64,000 bases of DNA from Micromonospora echinospora (lineage in GTDB: Bacteria > Actinomycetota > Actinomycetes > Mycobacteriales > Micromonosporaceae). Where the stretch lies: the NCBI RefSeq assembly GCF_900091495.1, contig NZ_LT607413.1:3410001-3474000 (forward strand). The letters run 5' to 3'. Shown piece by piece: positions 42,161 through 54,100 of this stretch; within the stretch, counting starts at the first letter, position 1; each line of letters begins with the position of its first letter. The notes below the pieces were generated by a model. That model saw nothing but the letters and a program-made list of their open reading frames with translations. It searched no databases and was not told the DNA's origin. The translations under genes and the position numbers were made by a program.

Positions 42161-45100
42161 AGGCCGGTCGCTCCGGTGCCGCCGCCCATCCCGGTCACTG
42201 CGGACCCGTCCGCGTATCAGCCGGAGGTCGGCGATCCGGCGGGTGCGGGCTCCGGCGGGCCGGCCCCGGTGCCCGTCCCGCCGGTGCCGGCACCGTCGCT
42301 GTCGGCACCGGCGCCAGTGGCGCCTGAGCCGGTGCCGCCGGTACCGGCGTGGTCGGCGCCGTCGTGGTCGGCGCCGGACCTGCCGGCGCCGTCGTGGTCC
42401 GTGCCGAACTTCTCGGTGCCGACGGTGCCGGTGGTGCCCGTGCCGGAGTGGGTCGCGGTCGCCGGCGCGCCGGCGGTGGAGCAGTGGCAGCGGTTCCAGC
42501 AGGAACTGGTGGACCACTACGGTGGGCTGCTCGCCGGGACGGGGCAGGCGCGGCAGTTCCTGGCCGCGCTTCCCGTGCCGGTCGAGCAGGTCTTCACCGA
42601 GTGGGCCGACGCCCGGCAGAACGACCCGACCGTCCCCGCCTTCCTGTCCCAGATCGGCCTGCCCGCCACCGCGCTCACCGAGCAGTACCTGTTCGGTGTC
42701 CGGGACCAGGCCGTCGCCCGCATCACCGAAGCCCTCGCACAGTCGGTCACCGCCGGCGGGCAGATCCCGGCGGCGGTACGCCCGGAGCTGGTCGTCGCCG
42801 CGCTGCCGGCGGAGTTCGACCGGCAGGCGTTGCGCTCTGCCGTGCACCTGGCCGCCCAGCACCACATCGACCAGTACCTCACCACCGGCACACCGACGCC
42901 CGTCACCCTGCAAGGCGGACTGGTCCTGCCCGGGGCCGTTCAGGTGCCGGGGACCGCTGGTGTGCCGGGCGGTGCCGCCCTGCCGACGGCCGTCGGTACG
43001 CCGGGAGCCCCGGGCCTGCCGGGCGGCGCTGGAGTTCCGGGCGGCGCTGGCGTGCCAGGGGCTCCCGGGGCGGCGGTGCCGTCGGACGCCGTGCGCGCCG
43101 CGGTCGCGCGTGACGTGCGGGCCCACGTGGACCGCAGCCTCGACGCGATCCTCGGCACCACCCCACCACTCACCGCACCGCCCACCGCACCACTCACCGT
43201 GCCGCCCGCCGTGCCGTCGGCTGCGGTGGCCAGTCCGGGCGCCGCGCAGGTCAACGCCGTGGCGGACGTGGTCCGGCAGGTCGTCACCGACCTACCCGCC
43301 CGCTTCACGGCCGCGGTCATCCCCGACACCACCGGACCGGACACCACCCCAGCCAGCACGGACACCCCGGCAAACCGGCGCACCGATGTGCCGACGGTGC
43401 CGGTGACCCCGGAGCAGCACACCGCAGCAGCGGCCAACCTGGCAGAAACCCAGTTCGCTGACCTGGCCAAGAAGTACGGCGTCGAGCCGGCCAACCACGA
43501 CGCCCTCGCCGGATCCTTCCGGCAGGACTGGGTCGACGGGTACCACCAGGTACTCGCCCAGGCCACCGCCACCCCCGGCACGCCGGATATGCCCGGCGCG
43601 GCAGGCACGTCCGGAGTGCCGGCCACGCCCAGCGTGCCGGCCACGTCGGGGGTGCCGGCCACACCCATCACGCCGGGCGCGCCGGGCACCCCCAGCACGC
43701 CGGGCGCGCCGGGCACTCCGGGCACGCCGGATGCGGCCGGCGTCCGCGGTACGGTGCCGGGTGGCGTTGCCCCTCGGACCGACGGCACGCCGAACCATGA
43801 CGGCACCAGCGACCGGATATCGGTCAGTGAACTCTCCGTCTCCAGCGACGATGTCTTCAGCCGCGACAGCAGCTTCAACGACACCATGACGGTCAGTGAC
43901 CTCTCCTCGTCGGACGAGCTGACCAGCCGCGACGACGCCATGACGGTCAGCGACCTCTCCTCGCTGGACGAGCCGATCAGCCGCGACCCGGTCAAACGCG
44001 ACGTCATCGACGGGGATTCGGTCAGTGGCGTCTCGTCCCTCGACGAGTCGGACAATGGTGAGGCGGCCAAGCGCGAATTCAGGAACACGGACCCGTTCAG
44101 GGACGCCTCCTCGCGGGACGGGTTGATCAGCGGCGACCCGGTCACGCGCGATGTCGGCGGCAGGGATTCGTTCAGCAACGTGTCCTCGCTGGACGAGCCG
44201 GTCGGTGGTGACCCGGGCGGACGCCGCGAGCCGGCCAGCGCGGCACCGGAGCCGGCGGTCGCGGCCACCGGGCAGCCCGTCGCGGCAATGGGGCAGCCCG
44301 TCGAGGCGGCCGAGTCCGCGCGGCGGGTCGCCGACTGGGTCGATCAGACCCCGGTGGGCCCCGACAGCAGCCGCGACCCGTGGTGGTGGTGCGTACAGGC
44401 CACCCTCGACGCCTACACCACCGTGTACGGACGGCCGGGCAAGCGGGCGGTGTTCGACGACCGGATCCTCGGACCCGACGGCCGACCCGCACCCACCACG
44501 AGCTGGCCGCAACTCCTGGACATCCTCGGCGCGACAGACGAGAGCGTCGCCCTCCCCGGCGGAGTCCGATCGGAGGACGTGCTCGCCGCGCTGCGAGCGG
44601 CACCGGGCTCGATGGTCGTGGTCAGGGTCGCACCACCCAACGAGCCACAACACGTCTTCGCCCTCCACAGCCAGCCACAACCGTCCGGACCGCCGACGAT
44701 CAAGGTGCGCGACGGCCTGGTGCCCGGTGCCGAGGACCGACCCGAACCGACCGACCCGGAACGCGATCCGTGGTTCGGGCACCTGTTCGCCTCGAGTACC
44801 CGGCTCGCCGCGTTCGACAGCACCGGGCGACCCACCACGATCGCCGACCTCCTTCCCGACCGCACCAGCGCGCACCCGCAGCCGAGTACCACGACCAGCA
44901 TCGACCCCAGCGCCATCCTGCTCGCCTCCACCACCCCGCCACGCGGCCCGTCCCAGGCGATGCAGGCGGACGCCACCTCCCCCGGGCAGCCGTCCGACCC
45001 GGCGGAGATGGACGATGCGCCTGGCACCGGCCCGGAGTTTGTTGGTCTGGGATTCCAAGACGCGCATCCGGATCTGAGCGGGCTGGATCTGCGCACACCA

Positions 45101-48100
45101 CCGCCAAAGGTCGAACCGGACTGGGAGCCGGCGTGGGGTGTCGATCCGGTCGAGTCGGACCTGCTGGCAGGAGGGGAATCACCGGCGTCCGACATGGACG
45201 GGGGAACGCCGAGGGGCGCCGAGCCGGTCGACCCCTCGGATCCGCTGGCGGGCGTGGATTCGCCGGCATCGGAGTCCGGCACCGATTGGCTGGCGGATGC
45301 CGACCTGAACGACCCCTGGGAGCCGATCGAAGATTTGGGTGGCGTCGATTGGCGGGCGGAGTCCGGCCAGGTCGGCTATTGGGATCCGCCGGCGTTGGTC
45401 GAATCGCCGGCACCGGTGTCCGACGTCGATCGGCTGGCTGAACCCGAACAGGTCGAGTCGGACGTGCCGGCAGGGGTCGATTCACCGACGTCCGAGGACG
45501 GGGAGCCGCCGGCGGGTACCGGCTCGGTCGACTCCGGGAGTCCGTGGGCGGAGATTCCTATGCAGGCATCGGTGGCTGGCACCCCTTGGCTGGCGGATGC
45601 CGACCCGCGCCGAGCCGTGCATCTGCTGGCAGTGTGGGACCAGCAGGATTCGGCGCGTGATTTCGGCACCCTGCCGGAGAACCCCGCACCAATCGGGCCG
45701 GACCCGGGGTCGAGTGGGGCACCGGCGGTCGGTGGGGCCGAGGGGGTCCCGCAGGACTGGAAGCGGACCGTGGCTTCGGCGATCGCGCAGTTGTCGGCCG
45801 TGGGAACCCGTGGTGAGGCGGGTGGAGTCCGCGATGTCGCGGCGGAGTTCGTGCAGTGGACGCGCGACGTGCTCGGGGTCGATCTCTTGGCTGACCGTCC
45901 GAAGCCGGACGACTTCTACGACGCGGTGTTGCTTCGCTTTGACGAGAAGTTGAAGGCTGCGGGGGTCGAGCCCAGCCCTTCTGGGCTGCGCGCGTGGGTG
46001 GCCCGCGAGTTGGCCGCTGATCTTCGCCGGGGTGGCGAGTCGGAGTTCAGCAGGTTGCTTCCGTATCCGGAGGTCATGTCCGAGCAGCGACGGGAGGAAC
46101 TGCACCGGCAATGGCTCAACAAGATCGCGCTCCACCAGACCGGCGACTTCGACGTTGCGCATGTGGTTCCGCACGTCATCGCTTCGCGGTTGTCCCTGTC
46201 GATGCGGATCCACCATTTGTTCGGTGCTCCGCATGACATCGGCCCGGAGCCCCGTGCTGCGGTCGACACCCCCGAGGCGGACCCGGCCACCGTCGACACC
46301 CCCGAGGCGGACTCGGCCACCGTCGACATCCGGTATCCGGTCGTGTTCCACAAGGGCGCTTACTACCTCGGCCAGCTACCTGACCCGACAGATGTCGAAC
46401 GCGCTCGCCGCATCGCTGAGGGTTTCCCTCGGACAGAGGTATCCGAAGACGAGCAGCGGCGTCTCGATCAACTGTTCGTCGATGCACGCGAACTGCTGCG
46501 GGCGGAGATCGCGGAGGCGGAGAACAACCCCCATCCGACCAACTCCGACCGGTGGCCCGTCCTGCGGGAGACCTTTCACCGCCAACTTGCGGTCATCCGT
46601 CAACATCCCGACTCTCCCCACCACAAAAAGGCCCGGGAACTCGCTGACCACGTCCATCACCTTCGGAGGCTCCTCACTGCCAGCAGATGGGAGTCCGGGA
46701 ACCGGCAGAACCTGGAAAACCAGTTCACCATCCACCTGCCCGTCTCCGTTGACGCAAGGCGCGCGGATTACCAGTATTTGCGCGTATGGTTGCGCAACAG
46801 CCAGTCGGCCGCCGTTGATGTCGAACGGATGGCTGTCCCGGGCGATTTGGTCGCTGTCCATTTCGGCAAGGTCGGCGGAGTGGGCACCGGCTTTGTTGAA
46901 GTCTCGTATACCTCGGCTGCCGGCACCGAAGTCCACTCTCGCCGAGGAATCGGCCGCAGTCTGAACGACTCGGAGCTGGCCAGGCTGAGGAGTAGGGCGG
47001 TCGACAAGGTGTGGGACGTTGACCGTCCGCCATTGGTGCGCGATTTCTACACGACGACGTCCGTGCAACACAACGGGGAATTGGGCGTGGGGCTCGGCCA
47101 AGCTGCCCCCGGCCAGGATGCCCTGAAGCCGAGGATCCCGACGGCCCCGGTGGTCGGCGGACTCCCGCCCGTTCTCAACAGGGAGCTGAACGAGACCCGG
47201 CTTCTGCTCGGGTATGCCCGGGACGGCGGCCGACCCACTGCCATCGTGGAAGCACCGGCCGGGAAGAACGTCAAAGGTCAGCCCCTGTACCTGGAATTGT
47301 CCAAACCTGCCACCACTCGATCCGACGTCGAGCGGCTGCGCAAGAAAGCACTGTGGGAACCGAATAATCGGTGGGCTCTTTCCGGGCAGATGTCCTTCGA
47401 TGTCGTGTTGCAGCGGGGAGCGACTCGCCCTCGGGTATTGTCGATTCTTGCCGTGTTGGGTCCATTGTCCATCGAGGTCAGGGCTAGTGGTCGGGCCAGG
47501 ACCTTGGACGGTGCGGAGGTGGATCTCTCCCCGGGGACATCGGTCACCGTGTCCGTGGGGAAGTGGCCGGGGCAGGGGGAGGACGAAACGGGTGTCGCCG
47601 GCACCATTCCTGTCGTGGTCCGCGCGCCGTTGGTCGACGGGCCCGGACACGTCTACCGGCTCTTCGACACCGGTGTGGACATCAAGCGCTTTTACGACCT
47701 GACAAGCGAGATCAGCGCGGCCCCACCGGAAGTGCGGGAGGTTCCGAGGCGGACTCAGGTGCGGGAGGTTCCGAGGCGGACTCAGGTGCCGGCGGTAGGT
47801 AGGTCCGGTGTTCCGAAGGGCTGGACGCTGACCGTGGCTTCGGCGATCGAGCAGTTGTCGGCCGTGGGAACCCGTGGTGAGGCGGGTGGAGTCCGCGATG
47901 TCGAGGCGGAGTTCGTGCAGTGGACGCGCGACGTGCTCGGGATCAGTCTCTCGGCTGGCCTTCCGAAGCCGAACGACTTCTACGACGCGGTGTTGGATCG
48001 CTTCGACGAGAAGTTGAAGGCTGCGGGGGTCGATCGCAGCGTTTCTGGGCTGCGCGCGTGGGTGGCCCGCGAGTTGGCCGCTGATCTTCGCCGGGGTGGC

Positions 48101-51100
48101 GAGTCGGAGTTCAGCAGGTTGCTTCCGTATCCGGAGGTCATGTCCGAGCGGCGACGGGAGGACCTGCACCGGCAATGGCTCAACAAGATCGCGAACCACA
48201 AGTCCGGCCATGACGACGTTGCGCATGTGGTTCCGCGCGTCATCGCTTCGCGGTTGTCCCTGTCGATGCGGATCCACCACTTGTTCGGTGCTCCGTATGA
48301 CATCGGCCCAGAGCCCCGTGCTGAGGTCGACACCCCCGAGGCGGACCCGGCCACCGTCGACATCCGGTATCCGGTCGTGTTCCACAAGGGCGCTTACTAC
48401 CTCGGCCAGCTACCTGACCCGGCAGATGTCGAACGCGCTCGCAGCATCGCTGAGGGTTTCCCTCGGACAGAGGTATCCGAAGACGAGCAGCGGCGACTGG
48501 ATCGACTGTTCGTCGAAGCACGCGATCTGCTGTTGGCGAGGATCGCGGAGGCGGAGAACAACCCCCATCCGACCAACTCCAAGCACTGGCCCCTCCTGCG
48601 GGAAACGCTTCAGCGTGAGCTCGCGGTCATCCATCGTGAACACCCCGACTATCGGCACAACAGGAAAGCCCAGGAACTCGAACTTCTCGCATACCGCCGA
48701 TACATCGAGCACCTTCGTGCGGATCCTCGATGGAAGGAAGAAACGACGGACTTCCGTCACCAATTCACGCTCGACATCAGTGCCAAGCGACCAAAGGATG
48801 CTAAGCAGCTGGAGCTGAGCGTGCTGCTGGACGGCAGAACCGTAAATATGGGTATCGGCCGAGTGGCCGAGCGGGGCGACCGGCTTCCTGTTCATTTCGG
48901 GGCAAGAGGCGAAGAAGGCATCGCTTTTGCGGAATTCCGGTATACCGACGCGACCGACCGCACCGACAGGATCGTCTACCGAGAACTCGGACGCAAATTC
49001 AGCGACGGTGAACTGCTCGAATTGAGGGTGAAGGCAGCCGGCCGCGTGTGGGACCTTCACCACCGGCCGCTGTCGAACGACCACTATCAGGTGACATTGC
49101 CTCTATTGGGACGCGGGATGTTTGGCGGTAGCTACGGCGACCCGGCGGCCCCGAGGAACGACAGACAGATCACGGTCCCACACGTCCCGGTGGTCGGCGG
49201 GCTTCCGCCTGTCCTCTACGCCGAGCTGAACGGCCGTCTCATCCTCTCGTACGCCGAGGACGGTCGACCCACTGCGATCGTGGTAGCACCGGCCGAGAAG
49301 AACGTCACAGGACTGCCCCTCTACCTGGAATTGGGCAAGCCCGCCTTCGTCGTCGACGACATCAAGCGCCTGCGCAAGGACGCGCTGTGGGAACCGGAGG
49401 ATCGGTGGGCTCTCTCCGAGCGGATGTCTTTCGAAGTCCTATTGGAGCCGGGGAAATGGACACCCGGTCCGCTGCCCATCGCGGTCGGCGGTCCTGACTC
49501 GGCCAGGACGTTGGCCGGGGCGGAGGTGGATCTCTCTCCGGGGACATCGGTCACCCTGTCGGTGGGGCAGTGGCAGGGGCGGGTCGGGGCGGATGTGGCC
49601 GGCACCATTCCTGTCGTGGTCCGTGCGCCGTTGGTCGACGGGTCCGGACACGTCTACCAGCTCCTTGACACGGGTGTGGACAACGAGCGCTTCGACGACC
49701 TGAAACGCGACATCACCGAGGCGCTGACAAAGCCGGGGTCGGTTGCGGCGATGCTGGCGGAGAGGGCCGACGATGCGGCGCGGGGCTTGGCGGAGGCGAA
49801 CCTTGTAACGTCGGGCTCGCTGCCGGCGGTGGTTGCCACGACGATCGAACTGTTGTCAGCCGTGGGCAACCGCGACGAGCAGAACTTCGTGCGGTGGGCG
49901 GGCGAGGTGTTCGGACTCGATCTCACGCGAGCGAGACCGGGCAACTTCTACGAATCGGTTTTCCGCACCTTCCGTGAGCAGTTTGCGGACTTGGGGATCA
50001 ACCGTCAAAGACTGCACGAATGGACGGCCAGCAGCCTGGCCGCCGATCTCCGTCTGGGTGACGCGTCGGAGTTTCGGCGTTTGCTTCCGTATCCGGAGGG
50101 CGTGTCCGAGCAGCGACGAGAGGACCTGCACCGGCAGTGGATCGGCAAAATCGCGTACGGCGTCGGCGGCGATCACGACGTCGCGCATGTGGCTGTCCAT
50201 GCCCTGGCCCGGCTCATACCCCAGTCGGTGCGCATCTACCAACCGTTCGACGCCCCGTACGACATTGGCCCGGGGTCCGATTCCACCAAGCTGCCAGTTG
50301 TCTTCTACAAGGGCGCCTACTACCTCGTCCGGCCTGCTGATCCAGACGATGCTGACCTCGCCGCCAGAATCGCCAGGGGTCCCGAGCGGACGCCAATACC
50401 GGAAGGTGAGAAGCGGCGACTGGATGGACTGTTCGACCAGGCGCTCGGTATGCTGCTGATGCGAATCGACGCGGTGGAAGAGAAACTCCGAACGACCGGC
50501 AGGCACTGGCCCGTCCAGCGGGAAGTACTAGAGCGTAGGCTCGCGGTCATCCGTCAAGGGGTCGGCGGGGTAGATCTCGCCGAGCGGCAACGCCCCGAAT
50601 CGCCCCGGCAGCAGGCCGACACCCTGACGGAATACCGCCGGTACCTCAGCAGCATTACCCAGGTCAGCGCGACCGGCCTCTGGAGAGGAGAGGACCCAAG
50701 GCCTCAGGGAGGTCGGGTCACCCTCCACATCCACGCCGCCAACCACGGTGAATCGCAGGCAGCGGCGTCTGTCCAAGTGGAAAACAAGAGCCTGCGTATC
50801 CGCCATCTGAATACTGTCGCTATGCCGGGCGACCGGATCTCCCTCGATTTCGGGATGGACGGTGAAGAGGTATTCGCTGTTGCCAGAATTCCCTACCGGG
50901 CGCCCGACGGAACCGAGGAATTTATCTACCGGGACTATCGTACGGACTTTACTCCGGCAGACCTGGATACTCTGAATGCGCGGGCAGTGGATGCCCGGTG
51001 GCGGAAAGTGGACTCGGCCCTCAGTCAGTTGACGAACTCGAGAACCCAAAAAGGGTCGGCATTCAAGCGTTGGGCGTATGCGGTTTTCCGCATCGGTCGC

Positions 51101-54100
51101 GCGGACAGCGGCGCGGAGCCGCTCGACGCCTTCTACGGGACGGTGTTGAAAACCCATCGGGAACGGTTGGTGCAGTCGGGCGTCACCACCGTGGCTGGAC
51201 TGGGCGTGCTGGTGGCCCGCCACCTGGACGCCGACCTCCGCCGGGGTGAGCAGTCAATGTTCAGAGCACTTCTCCCCTATCCCGAGGACATGTCCGAGCA
51301 GCGACGGGAGACGCTGCACCAGCACCTGCTCAACAAACTCCTACACCGCCAGCCGGGCTATCCCGACGTCGTGCACGTGGTTCCCCACATCGTGGCCTGG
51401 GGTTTGGGTCTGCCGATGGCGATCCACCATCCGTACGGTGCCCCCCCGTACGTCATCGGTCCACCGTCCGATGACGGTGAGGTCCCGCAACCAGTCGTCT
51501 GGTTCGACGGCGCCTACTATCTCGCCCAGCCTCGTGATCCACACGATGCCCGCATCGCCGAGGGTTTCCCGTCACCCGCAGCCCTCACCGAACTGCGCCG
51601 ACTGGACGTGGTGTTCGACGAGGCGATCGAGGTGCTGAAAACCGAAGTCGACACGGCGGAACAGAACACGGCGATCGGCCACTGGCCGCTCCTGCGGGAC
51701 ACCTTCCACCGGAACGTCGCGGCTATCAGCCAAGGCCCCAGCTCCCCCCAGGGGCTCGCCGACGTACTCGAAGAACACCTCCGATACCGCGACGCCCTCC
51801 GCGCGGAGAGCACCTGGGAAGACGAGAACCGTTGGAACCTGCAAGACCCGTTCACCATCCCCGTCCTCGTCGAGGACACCGCAGGTCGTCCAACTCTCCG
51901 GCTCCGGCTTGACGGGAACGACACGGTCCTCGGATATGTCGATCGAGTCGCCGTCCTGGGCGACAGGGTCGCTGTCGATTTCGGAAAGGTTGACGGCGAG
52001 GGTGTCGGTATCGCCAGAATCCCGTACACCGCGCCCGACGGCACCGAGAGGTTCGCCTACAAGGAGATCGCCCGCAGGTTCACCGACAGCGAGCTGGCCG
52101 AATTGTGGAGCACGGCAGCCGGCTCAGTGTGGGAGACCGTCGACCGGTGGACGTTCGGCAATGTCTACCACATCACGGCGCCGGTGAGCGAAGGCGGAAC
52201 CTTTGACATCACCTTCGGCGGCCAGCGAGTCACGCTCCCACCCGTCGAGATGGCCGACGGACTTCCGCCGGTCATCGCCGCTGAACTGAGGGAGGGCCGT
52301 TTCCGGCTCGGATACGGCATGGATAGCCGACCCCTGGCGGTCCTGGAAGCACCCGCCGGAAGGAACGGCACCGGAGCGCCCCTGTACCTGGAGCTGTCCT
52401 CGCCGGCCCCCACCGCCTACGACATCGAGCGGCTGCGCTCGATGGCGCTGTGGGAGTCAGTCGAGCCGGCGGCGCTTCTCGACGAAGTATCCATCGATCT
52501 CGTCATGCAGGAGGACAGGCGCACGCCAAACCCGCTGCCGCTCACGTTCGGCGATGACAACTCGGGCAGGACGCTGGACGGGCAGGAGGTGGATCTCTCT
52601 GCTGGGACGGAGGTCGCCCTGCGGGTCGGCCGATTCCTCCGGATGGAGGGGTCGAACGTCGTCACGAGCATCTTCGCCGCCGTCAAGGCGCCGTTGGCCG
52701 ACCAGTCCGGATACGCCTACCGGCTCGTCGACACGAACCTGCCGAACGAGTGGTTCGACGAGTTCAAGACGCAGTGGGAGACGACCGACAGCGGCAAACG
52801 TCCGGCCGCGCCGGCATGGCCTGCGGGGCCACTCGAGAAGCGTCCGCGTACCGGGGGGTCGTCGTTGCCTGGGGGGCCGGCGGCGTTCGAGTGGGCTGGT
52901 GCGGCTTCGGCCGATGGCGGGGTTGGGTTGTCGTCGGGGTGGGCGGCTGGGGTGGAGCCGTCGGTGGTGCGGGTTGATGGTGGTTGGCGTGTGTCGTATC
53001 GCAGTGTGGAGGGTTTGCCTTCGTGGGGCGAGATGACGCGGGTGCATTCGGATCGGTTTACGTGGCGGGGTTCGGAGCCGTTGGGGTTTGTGGAGACGCC
53101 GGGGGAGGGGCGTCCGTTCCGGGTGGAGACGGCGGGGGAGGACGCGGGGGTTCGGGTCCACGTCGATCACTGGGTGCATCGTGGGTCGGGGAACGTGGTG
53201 TTCCGTCTTCGGTTGGAACCCGACGCGAATGTGGGTCGGGATTCGATTCTGCGCACGTTGGGTGCGGTTGAGCAGTGGGTGGTGCGGACCAACGAGCGGT
53301 TGCGGCCGGAGGGCGGGCCGCAGACGCAGGCGGTGGCGGTGGTGTTCGATCCGGCCGCGGAGACGGTGGTTCGGCTCAGCCGGTATGGCAGTGATCTGCG
53401 GGACAGTGATCGTGTCTGGGTCAGCGAGGATGGTTCGGCGGGTCGGATCACCCAGTTGCATTGGCTTGCGGATCTTCCGTCCCGCGCCTATGGGCATGAG
53501 TTGAAGCATTTCGCTGGGGTGCCGCACGACGGCTCGCCGGGTGATCTGCTCAGGACGTCCAGGACTGTCGGTGACGATCATCTGCACGAGCCGGGGTTCA
53601 CCGCCTGGGAACTCGACCAGATCCGGGATACGGCCGCTTCGTACGTCGCTCCCACGGACGCGCCCCAACCGGTTCTGGTCCCGCTCGGCGTGCCCCGCGA
53701 CGGTCGCGACCTGTTGTCCGCGTTCGTCGCCTCCGAACCGGCCCTGGTCCGCACCGCGCTGGACGCGGGGCTGCCGGCGGACCTGCGGGAGTTCCTCTCC
53801 GATGCGGCCGGGGTGCGGGCCGCTGTCGCCGAATCGGTGCGTACCGGAGTGCCGCAGGGGTCCGAGCTCGGCCGGGTCACCGAGTTGTTGCGGGACCACG
53901 TGTCGGACTATCTGGCGGAGAACGCGGGGCGGTTGCCGGCGGACGTGACCGCGCAGCGGCTCGCCTTCCGGGAGCAACACGAGCGGGATGCGGCGGCGCT
54001 CAGCCCCGACCAGGCGCAGCAGCGCGTCGATGAACTCGTGGACGCCGGTCTCCTGGACCCGGACATCGCGCGGGCACGTCTCGACGAGATGCGGGCGAAT

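Noticed and set aside
53088..53504. Separate small gene in another + frame around the metzincin region
   Set aside because: The translation is Arg/Trp/Gly-rich and low complexity, and the giant frame continues without a break.
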